From Pelagomonas calceolata (taxonomy: Eukaryota > Sar > Pelagophyceae > Pelagomonadales > Pelagomonadaceae): a stretch of DNA of 64,000 nucleotides. The position numbers and the translations under genes were made by a program. Location of the stretch: NCBI GenBank assembly GCA_918797485.1, contig CAKKNE010000002.1, positions 4,492,501-4,556,500 of the forward strand, read 5' to 3'. The notes below the pieces were generated by a model. The model was not told where the DNA came from. It saw nothing but the letters and a program-made list of their open reading frames with translations, and made no database searches. Numbering within the stretch: the stretch's first letter is position 1; every line of letters starts with the position of its first letter. Positions 17,095 through 26,594 of this stretch are shown piece after piece.

Positions 17095-19068
17095 TCAGTA
17101 GCCCGCGGCACAGCCGTCGCCGCGGCCGTCGCTGCCGGCCCATAGGACGCACCCGTGGCCGTCGCGCGTCCGTTTCTTCGAAGAGCCGTCTGGGCGAGCA
17201 ACGATGCACTGGCCGCGGCCGAACATCTTCCGGGCGTGGCCGGCGATGCCTCTCGCGCCAAAATAGCCCTGGTAGCCCGCCAGCTCGACGAAATCGACGG
17301 CGTCGCGCGGGAAGCCCTCCTCGAAGTGCACCACGATGGAGCCGCGATCCGCCTGCAGCATGTCCGGCCGCTTGTCCTGGAGGTCGCCCGAGGCGGGCGC
17401 GATGCAGAAGCGCGGCGCGTCGAGGGCCGCCTGCGGGTCCATGCCGCGGTCGAGGAGGTTGGAGAGGACCTGAACGTGGCCTTGCGGTTGCATGAACCCT
17501 CCCATGACCCCAAACGCCGCGTAGAACTCACCTCCACCTGTGTGGAAATCAACCAGTGCGACGGGTGCACCCGACAATTCTTCACTAAGTCATTTCTCGG
17601 CGATGACGCGGCCGTCCTGGCTCTGTCGAGCGGTGAGGAACCAGCATCACCACGCCATCGAGCAGGCGTCGCGTCGATGGCGTGCAGGTCGACGCGACGA
17701 TTCAGCACGAACGCGCCGTAAATTTGATTTCCACGCAGACCTCCACCATCCGTCACCATGCCTGGAATGATCGTATGGTACGGCCGCTTCCCGGGTCCGA
17801 TACAATTCGGATGCCCCTCTTGCAAGACAAAATTGCGTCCTCTGTTCTGGAGCGAGAAGCCGCAGCCCTCCGGCACGAGCCCGGAACCGAACGCCTCGAA
17901 GTTCGAGCAGATGAACGAGCAGGCGTTGCCGGCCGCGTCGACGCAGCACAGGTATGTTGTGTCGGTGCCTAGGTTCTCGAGCGCAGCGGACACGGCGCGC
18001 GCCTCTGAGAGATGGGCGTCGGCGCTCGCCGGCGTGCCGTCGCCGATGTCTGCGAGACCTTTCGCGAAGGCCATTCGGAGCGCTTCCACCTGGCGCAGGA
18101 CGTCCTCCGGTCGCCCGCTCGACGGTGGTAGCTGCTCCAACGTCGCGAGTGCCATCAGCGCCACGAGGCCTGACCCATTCGGAGGGAGTTCGTGGACCGT
18201 CTTTCCACCTGTGCGGGGACGGGCAGTGAACCCACACGCCATCGCTGTGAAGCTTGAAGAAGGACACCGGACGCGGACGGAACGTCGTCGACAGCGGCTC
18301 GACTCGCTCCGTCGCGTGCGCCGCCAGGTCCTCGAGAGACAGGACGCCGCCCTTGGCCCGGACACACTTCACGATGGCCTCGGCGACCGGGCCCTTGTAG
18401 AAGCCCTCGGCACCTTTTGAGGCGAGCGTTCTGAGAGTCGCCGCGAGCTCAGGGTTTCTGAGCACTTCGCCGTGCCGCGGCGGCCGGCCGTCGACGAGCA
18501 ACGACGCGGCGCCCGGGTTACCTTCCAGCCCGCCCCAGCGTAGCAGCTGATGCGCGTTGTCGCTCCAGAGCTGCGCGGCGACGACGTGTATGGGTACGCC
18601 TTCTTCGCTCATCTCGATCGCCGGCGCCAGTACGTCCGCCAGCGGCAGCCGCCCGAAGTCCGAGACGCAGTCGGCCCAGCTCGCAGCGGCGCCGGGGACC
18701 GTCACGCAGTGGACGCTGTCGGCAGGCAACCGATTCGCGCCGTCGCCGGCGGCCGCCCGCGCCCGCTCGGGCGTCAGCGCTTGCGGCGCGCGACCGGAAC
18801 CGTTGAGACCGCGCACCGTCTTGGTCGCGGCGTCGTAGTACAGACAAAACGCGTCGCCGCCGAGTCCACACATGCATGCCTCCGTCACGTTTAACGCCGC
18901 GACCGCTGCGACGGCCGCGTCGGCCGCGTTGCCTCCAGCCTTCAGGATGCGCAGGCCGGCTTCGCTTGCGAGCGGTTGCGAGGTGCAGCAGACGCCATGC
19001 GTGCAGAGCATGGGTGAGCGCCGGCTGGCGAACTGCAGCGGTTCTGTGGCTTCTGCGATTGCAGCCAT
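17095..19068 (-). CDS. GGT: Gamma-glutamyltransferase (Ntn-hydrolase), three exons
   Basis: Exons 19068-18279, 18208-17747 and 17537-17095, 564 codons, phases 1 and 1. Large-subunit signatures: HGVCCTSQPLASEAGLRIL, AGGNAADAAVA, MCGLGGDAF and LNGSGRAP. The small subunit begins at the nucleophile Thr in DTTYLCCVDAAGNA, followed by NRGRNF, PYHTIIPGM and, only after introner removal, VTDGGGEFYAAFGVMGG, which is essentially invariant in the family. The enzyme transfers or hydrolyses gamma-glutamyl groups of glutathione. No signal peptide is evident, as in many bacterial-type members that are cytosolic or have short leaders. An in-frame Met at 19098 is an alternative start. Confidence 0.9.
17538..17738 (+). 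mobile_element. Introner 2 (201 bp), in the gamma-glutamyltransferase gene
   Basis: Ends CTGTGTGGAAATCAA and TTGATTTCCACGCAG. Perfect 8-bp target duplication ACCTCCAC at 17530-17537 and 17739-17746 (gene strand GTGGAGGT). Intron 17538-17746 on the minus strand, phase 1: GT from the upstream duplication, CAG from the element. Splicing restores VTDGGGEF. The element lies antisense to the gene, yet still supplies a CAG because its ends are symmetric. The usual hairpin arms are present around 17655-17690. Confidence 0.93.
18209..18278 (-). other. Intron, 70 nt
   Basis: Donor GTCCGCGT, acceptor GCACAG followed by GTGGAAAG, phase 1. Joins STTFR to GKTVHELPPNGSG, matching the family pattern STTYRG...PPNGQG. 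Contains GCGATGGCGTG, a partial core word. The octamers no longer match. Confidence 0.75.
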
Positions 19069-19350
19069 GGCTGTTATTGATCGTTTATAGATGCACAACG
19101 AGCTCTACGCGCCACGCGCACGCTTTTTGCAATTTTGCTCTCTTTGGCTGGCTTGTCTCAGCTTGGATTCAGCTCTGCAGCTACGCGCACACGCGACGCT
19201 GTGAGCTATTCGGCCACGCAGCGCTGTTGCGAGACCCGGACGATTGCGCAGAACGCGCGCAGCGGTAGCCAGACGTAGCCAAAAGCCACAGTGGGGACAG
19301 GCTGCCACACTGCATAAAACACAGCTGCCAGCGTGCGACGAGGACGAACG

Positions 19351-19989
19351 ATGAGCGCCATCGTCCACCGAGATCTCATAGATGCCTCCGAGCTAGACAG
19401 CCTCCTGCAGCGGCTCACGACGGCGCAGAACGACAAGGAGCGTCTCCGGCACTTGAAAACCGCGGCGCGGAACTACACCTTCGACGGCGGCCAGATCGCG
19501 CGGTTGCTCGCACCGATGGCGGCCTCTCCGGCGGCGGCCGTCGAAGCCGCGGTCATGCTGCTGCGGCGCGCGGTGCCGCGGGCCGCTGATCCGGCGGCCG
19601 TCGAGACCGCGGTCGCAGCACTGGTTTACGACGAGCAGCGCGCGGACGTGAAAGCGAGGCTCGGCCTCGGCCCGGGCGACATCACGGACGCGGCCGAGCC
19701 CCTCGCGGTGAGCTCGACGGCGGCGGACGAGGCGCTCCGGGGCTTCGCCGACCGGTCGGGCGCCATCGCTCTCAACTGCCCGGCGGTCCCGACGGCCGAC
19801 GGCCGAGGCGTCACCATGAGCGTGCCGGTCAAAGTCATGTTCCATAATCCAGCGGACGACAACAAGGTCCGCTTCGCGATGATGGACGACGCGGCGTTCC
19901 GCGACACGTTCGGCATGGACCGCGGCGCCTTCGACGCGCTTCCGCAGTGGCGGCAGATCGCGCTGAAGAAGGAGAAGGGGTTGTTCTAA
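19351..19989 (+). CDS. Small helical protein, DUF4476-like
   Basis: 212 residues. The N-terminal 90 residues are helical with the pattern RLTTAQNDKERLRHLKTAAR...YTFDGGQIARLLAPM, resembling DUF4476 repeats (proline-rich-receptor type, function unknown). The C-terminal half contains MSVPVKVMFHNPADDNKVRF and FRDTFGMDRGAFDALPQW. No signal or membrane segment. Start taken at the Met before SAIVHRDL; an upstream in-frame Met at 19333 adds six residues. Its 3' end is 16 bp from the stop of the convergent gene. Confidence 0.6.
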   Translation: MSAIVHRDLIDASELDSLLQRLTTAQNDKERLRHLKTAARNYTFDGGQIARLLAPMAASPAAAVEAAVMLLRRAVPRAADPAAVETAVAALVYDEQRADVKARLGLGPGDITDAAEPLAVSSTAADEALRGFADRSGAIALNCPAVPTADGRGVTMSVPVKVMFHNPADDNKVRFAMMDDAAFRDTFGMDRGAFDALPQWRQIALKKEKGLF

Positions 19990-20005
19990 GAAAATGTGTC
20001 AAAAC

Positions 20006-21103
20006 TTACGATGCCTGGCCCGCCCCGAAAATCTTCTTGCGCATGGCTGCTCGTGTCTCGTTGAGCCGCGCAGCCGCGTCGCCGGCCTTCTCCTTGATCT
20101 TCTCGCGGACCTTCTCACGTTTATGTTGGACGGAGTCCGCCAGGGCCGCCGTCATGACGCGCTTGACGACGAGCTTCTGGAAGTCGCGCATCGTGCCGCA
20201 GTAGGCCGCGACGCGCACGGCGTGGTCCAGGCGCACCTTGCGGCCCCTCAACGTGACGGCACACCGCTCGACCGCCAGCGACCCGATATGTATCAGCTCG
20301 TCGTCGAACGCAGGCCGGATCGTCGCGTACGTCTTCCTCAGGTCCTCCTGCAGCTCCTTTTGAGCGTGGTCGGCCGCTCTAGCCTGGACCCGCGCCGCGA
20401 CGCGCGCTTTGACGCGCTCCCGCGCCGCCTGCAGGCGCTCGGCGTAGGACTGCTTCCCCGGCGACGACGCCTCCGCCGCGTCCCAGTCCGCCGCCGCGCT
20501 CTCCATGTAGGCCTCGTGCTCGTCATCCGACTCCGAGTCTTCTCCATCGAGCGACCGGAGGAGCTCCAGCCGTTTCCGAACCGCGTCCTTGTCGTCGACG
20601 TGGAGTAAACGCCACCTTAATTCTTTCTCCAGGACTCGTCTTTTCTTGGCGGCCGACTTGGCCTTGAGGCGCGCGTCCCGTCGCTTCCAGAATGCGCCGT
20701 TGCCCTCGTCGACGACGACCGTGCACCCCTCGACGGCCACGTGCTCGATCATCTTGCCCCGGAAGCCCACGACCCAGGGCACGTGCATGCCCAATGAGAA
20801 AGTTTGCGGCCCCGCGAGGCTGAGTGTTCCCAGCACTCCAGTGGTGGTGCATCTCAAAATGTCGATGGTGGCGAAAGTCGTGGACGTGTCGCCCTTGACG
20901 ACCAGTCCTCTCAGCTCGAAGACGCCGGCGAGGGGCCGGACGACGAGCGTTTTTATCGATACGTCCGTGCCGAGTTCCTTGCGCATCTGTTTCAGGACCA
21001 TGGGTTTTACGACTAATAGTAGGAAAGCGTTATAGCTCACGATGCTCGCGCAGACGGCGGCGGCCGCCAGCTTTGGCAGCTCTCCTTCGAGCAGGGAGAG
21101 CAT
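20006..21103 (-). CDS. Single-pass membrane protein with long basic coiled region, unknown function
   Basis: 365 residues (381 if the Met at 21151 is used). One N-terminal transmembrane segment (AAAAVCASIVSYNAFLLLVV), then a beta-rich stretch with repeated V/L-G patterns (VSIKTLVVRPLAGVFELRGL, TFATIDILRCTTTG, EHVAVEGCTVVVDEG), reminiscent of AsmA-like bridge proteins but too weak to assign. The remainder is strongly charged, helical, Ala/Arg/Lys-rich (YAERLQAARERVKARVAARV), ending MRKKIFGAGQAS. No enzyme motif. Location probably an organelle or ER membrane, inferred from topology only. Confidence 0.6.
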   Translation of the reverse strand: MLSLLEGELPKLAAAAVCASIVSYNAFLLLVVKPMVLKQMRKELGTDVSIKTLVVRPLAGVFELRGLVVKGDTSTTFATIDILRCTTTGVLGTLSLAGPQTFSLGMHVPWVVGFRGKMIEHVAVEGCTVVVDEGNGAFWKRRDARLKAKSAAKKRRVLEKELRWRLLHVDDKDAVRKRLELLRSLDGEDSESDDEHEAYMESAAADWDAAEASSPGKQSYAERLQAARERVKARVAARVQARAADHAQKELQEDLRKTYATIRPAFDDELIHIGSLAVERCAVTLRGRKVRLDHAVRVAAYCGTMRDFQKLVVKRVMTAALADSVQHKREKVREKIKEKAGDAAARLNETRAAMRKKIFGAGQAS

Positions 21104-21765
21104 TTTAGCAGTCCCCCGGTCTTTCTCGCGGCACCAGGCCCAGCCAAACAAGCTCTCCCAAAGTGTGAAGGCTCTCCGTCAATTTGCAGCCAATTTTCGT
21201 GCTGGAACCGATGCGAATCGATGCTGGAGCAGTGATTTTCGTTCTTGAACGGGTCACTGGCTCATTGGCAGGGTCAGACGCCCCTCGAAGCCACAGACAA
21301 AAACCAGCCTGAGCTCCCCCTCGTCGATTTGAAATTTGGGACTCTTGCCCTGTCGCCGACGCATGCACGCGTCCATTGTACCGCGACGCATCCGTGTCGA
21401 ACGCTAGCGGGCATGTGACGCTAGCAATTTGGTGATTAACCTGTGTCGCTGATCGACAAGAGGGCCGTATAACAGCTCGAGGAGCAGCTCCAGCGGACTT
21501 TTCGGCACACGGCAGTGTCCAACAGACCTACAAGCGCTCGCCACTGCACTGACGCGCCGCCGCGAGGGTTAGCGACGGCGATTGAGCTCCTTTGTGTCGC
21601 TGGACAAGCCAGCCCGCAAAGCGAGCGAGACGCGGCAGCCGCGCACCCAAGAAGTTATTGGATCGCTGGCCAGCGCCGCCGCGCCGCCCTGCACCGCTGG
21701 GAGACGTGCAAAGAGAGACACTCGCCGCCGCGCACCGAACTCACCCACGACAAAACGCAGGCACC
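21104..21765. other. Divergent promoter spacer of RPS5 and the membrane protein
   Basis: About 660 bp. Contains the dyad at 21403-21427; the last 200 bp before RPS5 probably include its 5' leader. A CGCAG directly before the start codon (21756-21760) could be an acceptor of a leader intron, but no donor could be fixed. Confidence 0.4.
21403..21427. promoter_or_regulatory. CTAG dyad, copy 7
   Basis: GCTAGCGGGCATGTGACGCTAGC: both half-sites are GCTAGCG-type, making it the most symmetric copy. 339 bp upstream of RPS5 and 300 bp from the other gene. Confidence 0.6.
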
Positions 21766-22353
21766 ATGGCCGAGACCGCGAGCGAGATCAAGCTCTTCGG
21801 CAAGTGGACCTACGACGATGTGGAGGTGAACGACATTTCCTTGGAGGACTACATCGCCGTGAAGGGCAAGCACAGCGTCTACCTGCCGCACACGGCCGGC
21901 CGCTACCAGAAGAAGCGCTTCCGCAAGGCCCTGTGCCCCATCACGGAGCGGCTGGCGTGCGCCCTCATGCGCAAGGGCCGCAACAACGGCAAGAAGCTGA
22001 AGGCAGTTCGGGTCGTGCAGTCGACCTTAGATATTGTGCACCTCCTCACGGACCAGAACCCGATGCAGGTGCTCGTCCAGGCTATTATTCAGGCCGGGCC
22101 CCGCGAGGACTCGACGCGAGTTGGTTCGGCGGGCGTCGTGCGGCGGCAGGCGGTCGACATGTCGCCGTTCCGGAGGGTGAACATGGCCCTGTACCTACTC
22201 TGCACGGGCGCGCGCGAGGCGGCCTTCCGCAACGTGAAGACCATCGCCGAGTGCCTCGCCGACGAGATCATCAACGCGGCGCGCGGCTCGTCGAACAGCT
22301 ACGCGATCAAGAAGAAGGACGAGATCGAGCGCGTCGCCAAGGCGAACCGATAG
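21766..22353 (+). CDS. RPS5: 40S ribosomal protein S5 (uS7)
   Basis: 195 residues, normal length. Eukaryotic uS7 signatures in order: [96 protein letters not shown] and [16 protein letters not shown] at the C-terminus. Part of the small-subunit head at the E site, contacting mRNA and tRNA. Intronless, although many neighbours carry introners. Confidence 0.96.
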   Translation: MAETASEIKLFGKWTYDDVEVNDISLEDYIAVKGKHSVYLPHTAGRYQKKRFRKALCPITERLACALMRKGRNNGKKLKAVRVVQSTLDIVHLLTDQNPMQVLVQAIIQAGPREDSTRVGSAGVVRRQAVDMSPFRRVNMALYLLCTGAREAAFRNVKTIAECLADEIINAARGSSNSYAIKKKDEIERVAKANR

Positions 22354-22422
22354 GCAGTTCCATTGTTGGGTAACGTGGTTCGTTCACAAATAGTCGCGTC
22401 GATGGCGTAGTTAGGAACTTAG

Positions 22423-23280
22423 TCACCGCTGCCGCTTCGTCGCCGTCGCGAGGATGTGGGGCCGGAACGGCAGCGGCATGGCGTCCGCCGAGAAGGGCTC
22501 GACCCTCAAATCCTCGAAGTCCCAGGAGGCTCTCAAGATCTTCTCCGTGTCGCGCCACTGGCAGCCGTTGCCCACGATCTCGAGGATCGGCGCCAGCGTC
22601 TTCTGCAAGTAGCGCAGCGGTGTTCCCTCAGGCGCCGCGACGTGCTCCATCAGCAAGAGCGTGCCGCCCGGCTTCAACGCGCGCGCGGCCTGCTGCAGGA
22701 CCATCGACGGATCCTCGACACTACAAAGCACGTGCGTAAAATACGCCGCGTCGAACGTACCCGACGCGACGTCCAATTCCAACGTCTCGGCCTTGTACCA
22801 CCGCGTCGAGCGGACCATGCTCGCGTCGAGGTCCTTGGCCGCCTCGTCCTGCATCTCCCTGAAATATGAATTGGGCTCGATGCCGACCCAGGACTTCGGC
22901 GCGGTTCCATTTTCAAAGCACTTGAAGGTCGTCCCGGGGCCGGGGCCGAACTCGATGACGTTCAGGCCGGCCAGTTTCGTGGAGAGGCCTAACCTCTCGC
23001 AGCGCGGCGGGAGCATGGCTGGGTCACTCGACAGCTTTTGACACAACTTCGAGAAGAAGCTGTCCTGGAGGTCCTTGTTGGACTTGAGGGCGACAAGGAA
23101 GCCGGCCATGAGTACGTTCATTACTACACACGACCAGGTGAGGAACCTGAGGACCTTCCCGACCTTGCCCGTGCGCGGGAAGAACATCCTCGCAGAAATA
23201 ATGACGACGAGCGCTGCTGAGAGGAAGCTCAAGGCGACGGGCGGTACGCAGCAGGGGCAGACGCCGAGGTTCAGAGTCAT
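22423..23280 (-). CDS. METTL7-like SAM-dependent methyltransferase, membrane-anchored
   Basis: 285 residues. Two hydrophobic segments at the N-terminus (VALSFLSAALVVIISA and FLTWSCVVMNVLMAGFLVAL), then a class I methyltransferase: motif I VIEFGPGPGTTFKCF, FTHVLCSVEDPSMVLQQ, and RALKPGGTLLLMEHVA, with ILEIVGNGCQWRDTEKIL after it. LCSV...LKPGG...EHV...GNGC is the METTL7 (thiol S-methyltransferase) pattern; human METTL7A/B are ER/lipid-droplet membrane proteins. The start Met follows a leader rich in direct repeats (TGCTGCCGGTGCGG at about 23283-23326). Confidence 0.82.
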   Translation of the reverse strand: MTLNLGVCPCCVPPVALSFLSAALVVIISARMFFPRTGKVGKVLRFLTWSCVVMNVLMAGFLVALKSNKDLQDSFFSKLCQKLSSDPAMLPPRCERLGLSTKLAGLNVIEFGPGPGTTFKCFENGTAPKSWVGIEPNSYFREMQDEAAKDLDASMVRSTRWYKAETLELDVASGTFDAAYFTHVLCSVEDPSMVLQQAARALKPGGTLLLMEHVAAPEGTPLRYLQKTLAPILEIVGNGCQWRDTEKILRASWDFEDLRVEPFSADAMPLPFRPHILATATKRQR

Positions 23281-23282
23281 TG

Positions 23283-23326
23283 TTGCTGCCGGTGCGGTGT
23301 TTGCTGCCGGTGCGGTTTTTGCTGCC
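23283..23326. repeat. Direct repeats in the METTL7-like gene leader
   Basis: Two to three imperfect copies of TTGCTGCCGGTGCGG in tandem immediately before the start codon; probably untranslated leader. Confidence 0.5.
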
Positions 23327-23499
23327 GTGTGGTGTTTGGGCAGTCTCTGCTCTACAGCTTTGGGTGGCGCTAGAAAGGGGCTTAGTGCTGCGGGCTGCCC
23401 GCAGAAGCTTGTGCAGCGCCCTTGGCGAGTAGGCAAGGCTGCCCGCACGGTGTTTTAGAGCCCAAACGGTGCGTCGGCGCCGTGAGCTCGAGCTGAAAA

Positions 23500-23583
23500 G
23501 CAAGAGATTGCCATTGAAAAAGCTACTAGAAAACGCGGCAAGAGATAGCAATTACCCACGCCGACGGCAAGAGATAGCCATTA
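23500..23583. repeat. Three direct repeats of GGCAAGAGATAGCMATTA
   Basis: Copies near 23500, 23537 and 23566; the last two match at 17 of 18 bases, the first is diverged. They lie 220-300 bp upstream of the METTL7-like start, in the position of an upstream regulatory region. Confidence 0.5.
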
Positions 23584-23854
23584 ACCGTCGAAAACGGCAG
23601 AAGACAACAATCCGGAAACGTCCTCGCGCGCCGCCGTTGGAAAATGAGCCCGCGCGACGGGGAGCCAAGGGAGCGTGCACAGGAGTCCCCAACGCCGTCG
23701 ACGCGGCCTGCCTAGGGTAGTCTAAATTCCTTCGTCGGTATGACTTTACACACTGCTTTCGGTTTGCGGCGGACCTTCTCGGTCGGCCGCAGGGGAAGGG
23801 AGCGAGCGATTCTAAGGGGCGTCTCCGCGCGTGCGGCCGGAGACGGCAAGGAGT

Positions 23855-25126
23855 CTAGGCCGCGACGGCCTCCTCGGTTTGTGCTCTTCTGGCATCGTCG
23901 AGCTCGCACGCCGCGCGCGTCGCCTTGACCAAGCGACTGACGGCCCGCGTCACGTCCACAGCATCGGCGTAGCGCTGCAGGAAGCGCTGGGCCGCGGCGT
24001 TGGACTGTAACGCGCGCGCGAGGTCGCCCTCCGTCGCGGCCAGCCGCCCGCGCCAGCGGTGGGCCACGCCGCCGCCGAGGACTCTTGCTACAGTGTCGTC
24101 GGGGGCGTCGTCAAAACGTTGCAGGCAAGTGCGAGCGTACGCCTCCAGCGCGTCGAAGGCGTCCTGCTCCGTCGCCGCGTCGAAGGCGTCCATGATGACG
24201 GGGACGCCATGCGCGGCGATGAGGCCGGCACACCTTGCTAATGCCCATGATCTCAGTTCACCACCATCAAAATCTCGCGGCCGTCCGAGAGGTAGGTCGC
24301 CCGGTTCATCGGCGTTGAATCGACGCATGGTAGAGAAAGCTAAAGTGGTATGCATGCCGTTGACGAGCTGGAGCTTTCTGTCCGAGAGAAAGGCCGCAGC
24401 AGCATGACTCGTAGGCGCGTGGACCTCGGCCCCGAAGGCCTCGCCGAAGGGCGGCGGCTTCTTCCGGTTTATGCGAGGATCGAGGGAAGCGATGACGCCG
24501 CCCCACGACTCGCACGACATGCGGATCGTACCTCGCGTAGCATCTACACTTCTCTTCGTCGACACGCGATCGACGACGCAGTCCACCACATCGACGCGAT
24601 CGCCCAGCTCGTCTCGCAATGCAACAACGGCCGAGTGGTCGTTCTCGCAGCAGTACAGAGTTTTTTTGTCGGTAGAACCCGCTTTCGAAGCACACTCGAA
24701 CAAGTGCGTCATCACGGGGTTCAGGAAGGGCCCCAACGAACACGAGACCGTCGTCGCTCTGGCCAGCGTCGCGCCGAGGGCCTCGACGTCATCTGTTACG
24801 ATGAGACTCGCGCCGCTCGCCGCCGCGAGCCCGTCGTGGAAATCTAAAGTAGTGACGTGCTCGTCGTTGACCAGCACGTCGATGTTTTGCCTTCCTTTTT
24901 CGAGGAGGCCGGCCCAGGCCGGGTCCTTCGGGGTGTCTAAAACAGCGAAGTCGTGGTTTTTGTCGGCGAGCGCGGGCACTACTAACGAGAGGCCGAGCTT
25001 GCCCGCGCCGACGTGGACGTGGTAGGGCTTGGGCGTCGGCGCGAGGGCGCGCGCCGACCGCGCCGACGCTATTAGTAAGAGCGCGCTGCGGCTGGGCGCC
25101 AAGCAGGATCTCGATCTCCGCGCCAT
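23855..25126 (-). CDS. Mannitol dehydrogenase-like polyol dehydrogenase, probably plastid-targeted
   Basis: 423 residues. N-terminal signal (SALLLIASARSARA) followed by LAPTP, resembling a stramenopile plastid signal junction. Then HVGAGKLGLSLVVPAL, the NAD-binding loop of the long-chain polyol dehydrogenases, and the catalytic KLQLVNGMH (K-x4-N-x2-H), which defines the mannitol-1-phosphate/mannitol dehydrogenase family. The C-terminal helical domain follows (VIMDAFDAATEQDAFDAL). Mannitol is a common storage and osmotic solute in heterokont algae, so reduction of fructose-6-phosphate is plausible but the exact substrate is unproven. An in-frame Met at 25168 is an alternative start. Confidence 0.8.
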   Translation of the reverse strand: MARRSRSCLAPSRSALLLIASARSARALAPTPKPYHVHVGAGKLGLSLVVPALADKNHDFAVLDTPKDPAWAGLLEKGRQNIDVLVNDEHVTTLDFHDGLAAASGASLIVTDDVEALGATLARATTVSCSLGPFLNPVMTHLFECASKAGSTDKKTLYCCENDHSAVVALRDELGDRVDVVDCVVDRVSTKRSVDATRGTIRMSCESWGGVIASLDPRINRKKPPPFGEAFGAEVHAPTSHAAAAFLSDRKLQLVNGMHTTLAFSTMRRFNADEPGDLPLGRPRDFDGGELRSWALARCAGLIAAHGVPVIMDAFDAATEQDAFDALEAYARTCLQRFDDAPDDTVARVLGGGVAHRWRGRLAATEGDLARALQSNAAAQRFLQRYADAVDVTRAVSRLVKATRAACELDDARRAQTEEAVAA

Positions 25127-25558
25127 CGTTTGAGCTCGCGCCGCGGATACGGCGGTTTGGCTGTACAAGAGCGCCTCACGGGCGGTCTTTTACCAGTTTT
25201 AAGCTGGTCGGGCCGCGCACGCTGCCCTCCTGCTCGGTGATGATCCGCTCTAGAAACCTGATTTGCGGCCTCCAAAAGCGCCCGGGGGCTCTCGCCAGCC
25301 CCCCTTGCAGTCGGCTGGAGGCCTCTGGGAGGGCTGCCGTAGGCCGAGGGGAAACAGGGTGCATTTTTATCACAGTAGGTTCCTAGATCCACCTGCTAGT
25401 ATCCTTCCCCTTTAACTGTCGTCAGCAAGCGCGAACCAGGAACCTCCCGACGCATAGGTCTCCGGAAACAGTACAACGCATCACTTTGACGCCATAAAGG
25501 CAGCAACTCATTGGGCTAATTGCTGCTCAGGAATTACTACGAGGAATATTGCGAAAAA
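25127..25558. other. Divergent promoter spacer
   Basis: About 430 bp between the polyol dehydrogenase and globin genes. No dyad or repeat recognised; the 150 bp before the globin start are more AT-rich than the surroundings. Confidence 0.4.
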
Positions 25559-26305
25559 ATGGCTGCGGACCTTCAGAAGACCGTCGAAATCGTCCAGTCA
25601 TCATGGCAGAAGATCGTTGCAATCAGCGCTTGAAATCTCTCAATTTTTGTCGGAGAGGCTGCAAAAAAGGCTGCGGTTTGACGCGCGTCGAGCACAAACG
25701 CAGCGGTCGTGGTCGCCCCGCGACGCGGCGAAGGCGCAGAACGCGTCGCGCCGCGGAAATCGCGACCGGCGCGATCCGCGCGGGACGCGGCGGTCCGACG
25801 TCGGGATGAGTCAAGATCCTCACTTGCAGCCGGCGCACCCCGCGACGCGCGAGGCCACGACGGCCGCGACGGTCGAGCGCCCTCGCAGGTCGACGCGGGC
25901 GTGACGCACGAGGCGGCCGGCGTCATCCTGTTCAAGCACATCTTCCGCATCGCGCCGCAGGCGCTGCCGCTCTTCAGCTTCGGCCGGGTCGAGGGCGCCG
26001 AGGTCAACGACGCGCTCTTCGCGCAGGAGGCCCTCAAGGCGCACGCGACTAAGGTTGTGGCCACGGTCGAGACGGCCGTCGGCATGCTCACGAAGCTCGA
26101 CGAGCTCGTGCCGATCCTGACGAGCCTCGGCACGAAGCACGTCGGCTACGGCGTCGTGCCGGAGCACTACGCGATCGTCGGCGAGGCGCTGATCGCGACG
26201 CTTGGCGACGCCCTGGGCGACGCCTTCGACGCCGAGACGAAGGCCGCGTGGGTGGCCGTGTACGGCATCGTGCAGAAGACGATGATCGGGGACAACTACA
26301 ACTAG
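25559..26305 (+). CDS. Globin (non-symbiotic/neuroglobin-like single domain)
   Basis: Exons 25559-25615 and 25889-26305, 157 codons, the usual single-domain globin length. Spliced start MAADLQKTVEIVQSSWQKI then VDAGVTHEAAGVILFKHIF and RIAPQALPLFSF (CD1 Phe). Distal His E7 in ALKAHATKVV, proximal His F8 in LGTKHVGYGVVPEHY, and H helix WVAVYGIVQKTMIG. All haem-contact positions expected of a functional globin are present. The pattern resembles plant/algal non-symbiotic and neuroglobin-type proteins, which act in oxygen sensing or NO dioxygenation. No signal peptide. Confidence 0.88.
25616..25888 (+). other. Globin intron, 273 nt
   Basis: Phase 0; donor GTTGCAAT, acceptor CTCGCAG followed by GTCGACGC. 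The exon-1 frame ends at a stop a few codons past the donor, and exon 2 completes the globin A-B helices, so an intron is required. Longest intron resolved here; no CTGTGTGG ends and no hairpin seen. Confidence 0.75.
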
Positions 26306-26594
26306 CCGGTGCCAGCTGGCGGAGTGAATCTCAACACGACCACTAGTGTTCCGAGTAATCTGATGATGATGATGCTACTTTTGGAAGCCCACCGCACCGC
26401 AGAGCCCGGCGCTGGGGGATGCGCCTTGCCGACGGTTTTCGCCGGCACAAGCCTCGGCAGCCCCTCCACGACGCCCCCAGAACAAAAAGACGCCTCGCCG
26501 ACGCCCGCCAGGAACCCGACCTCTGGCACAGCGGCGCAAGAGAGCGGAGCGCTAAAGCAGGCCGCAGGCGCTGCCCGAGCCCACACAAGGCGCC

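Larger units (their letters stand above)
23281..23854. other. Upstream spacer with short direct repeats
   Basis: 574 bp 5' of the METTL7-like gene and 3' of the mannitol dehydrogenase gene. Besides the repeats listed separately nothing gene-like was found. No CTAG dyad. Confidence 0.45.

Noticed and set aside
23469-23928. Short frames in the METTL7-like upstream spacer
   Set aside because: Basic, low-complexity products overlapping direct repeats; no supporting signal.
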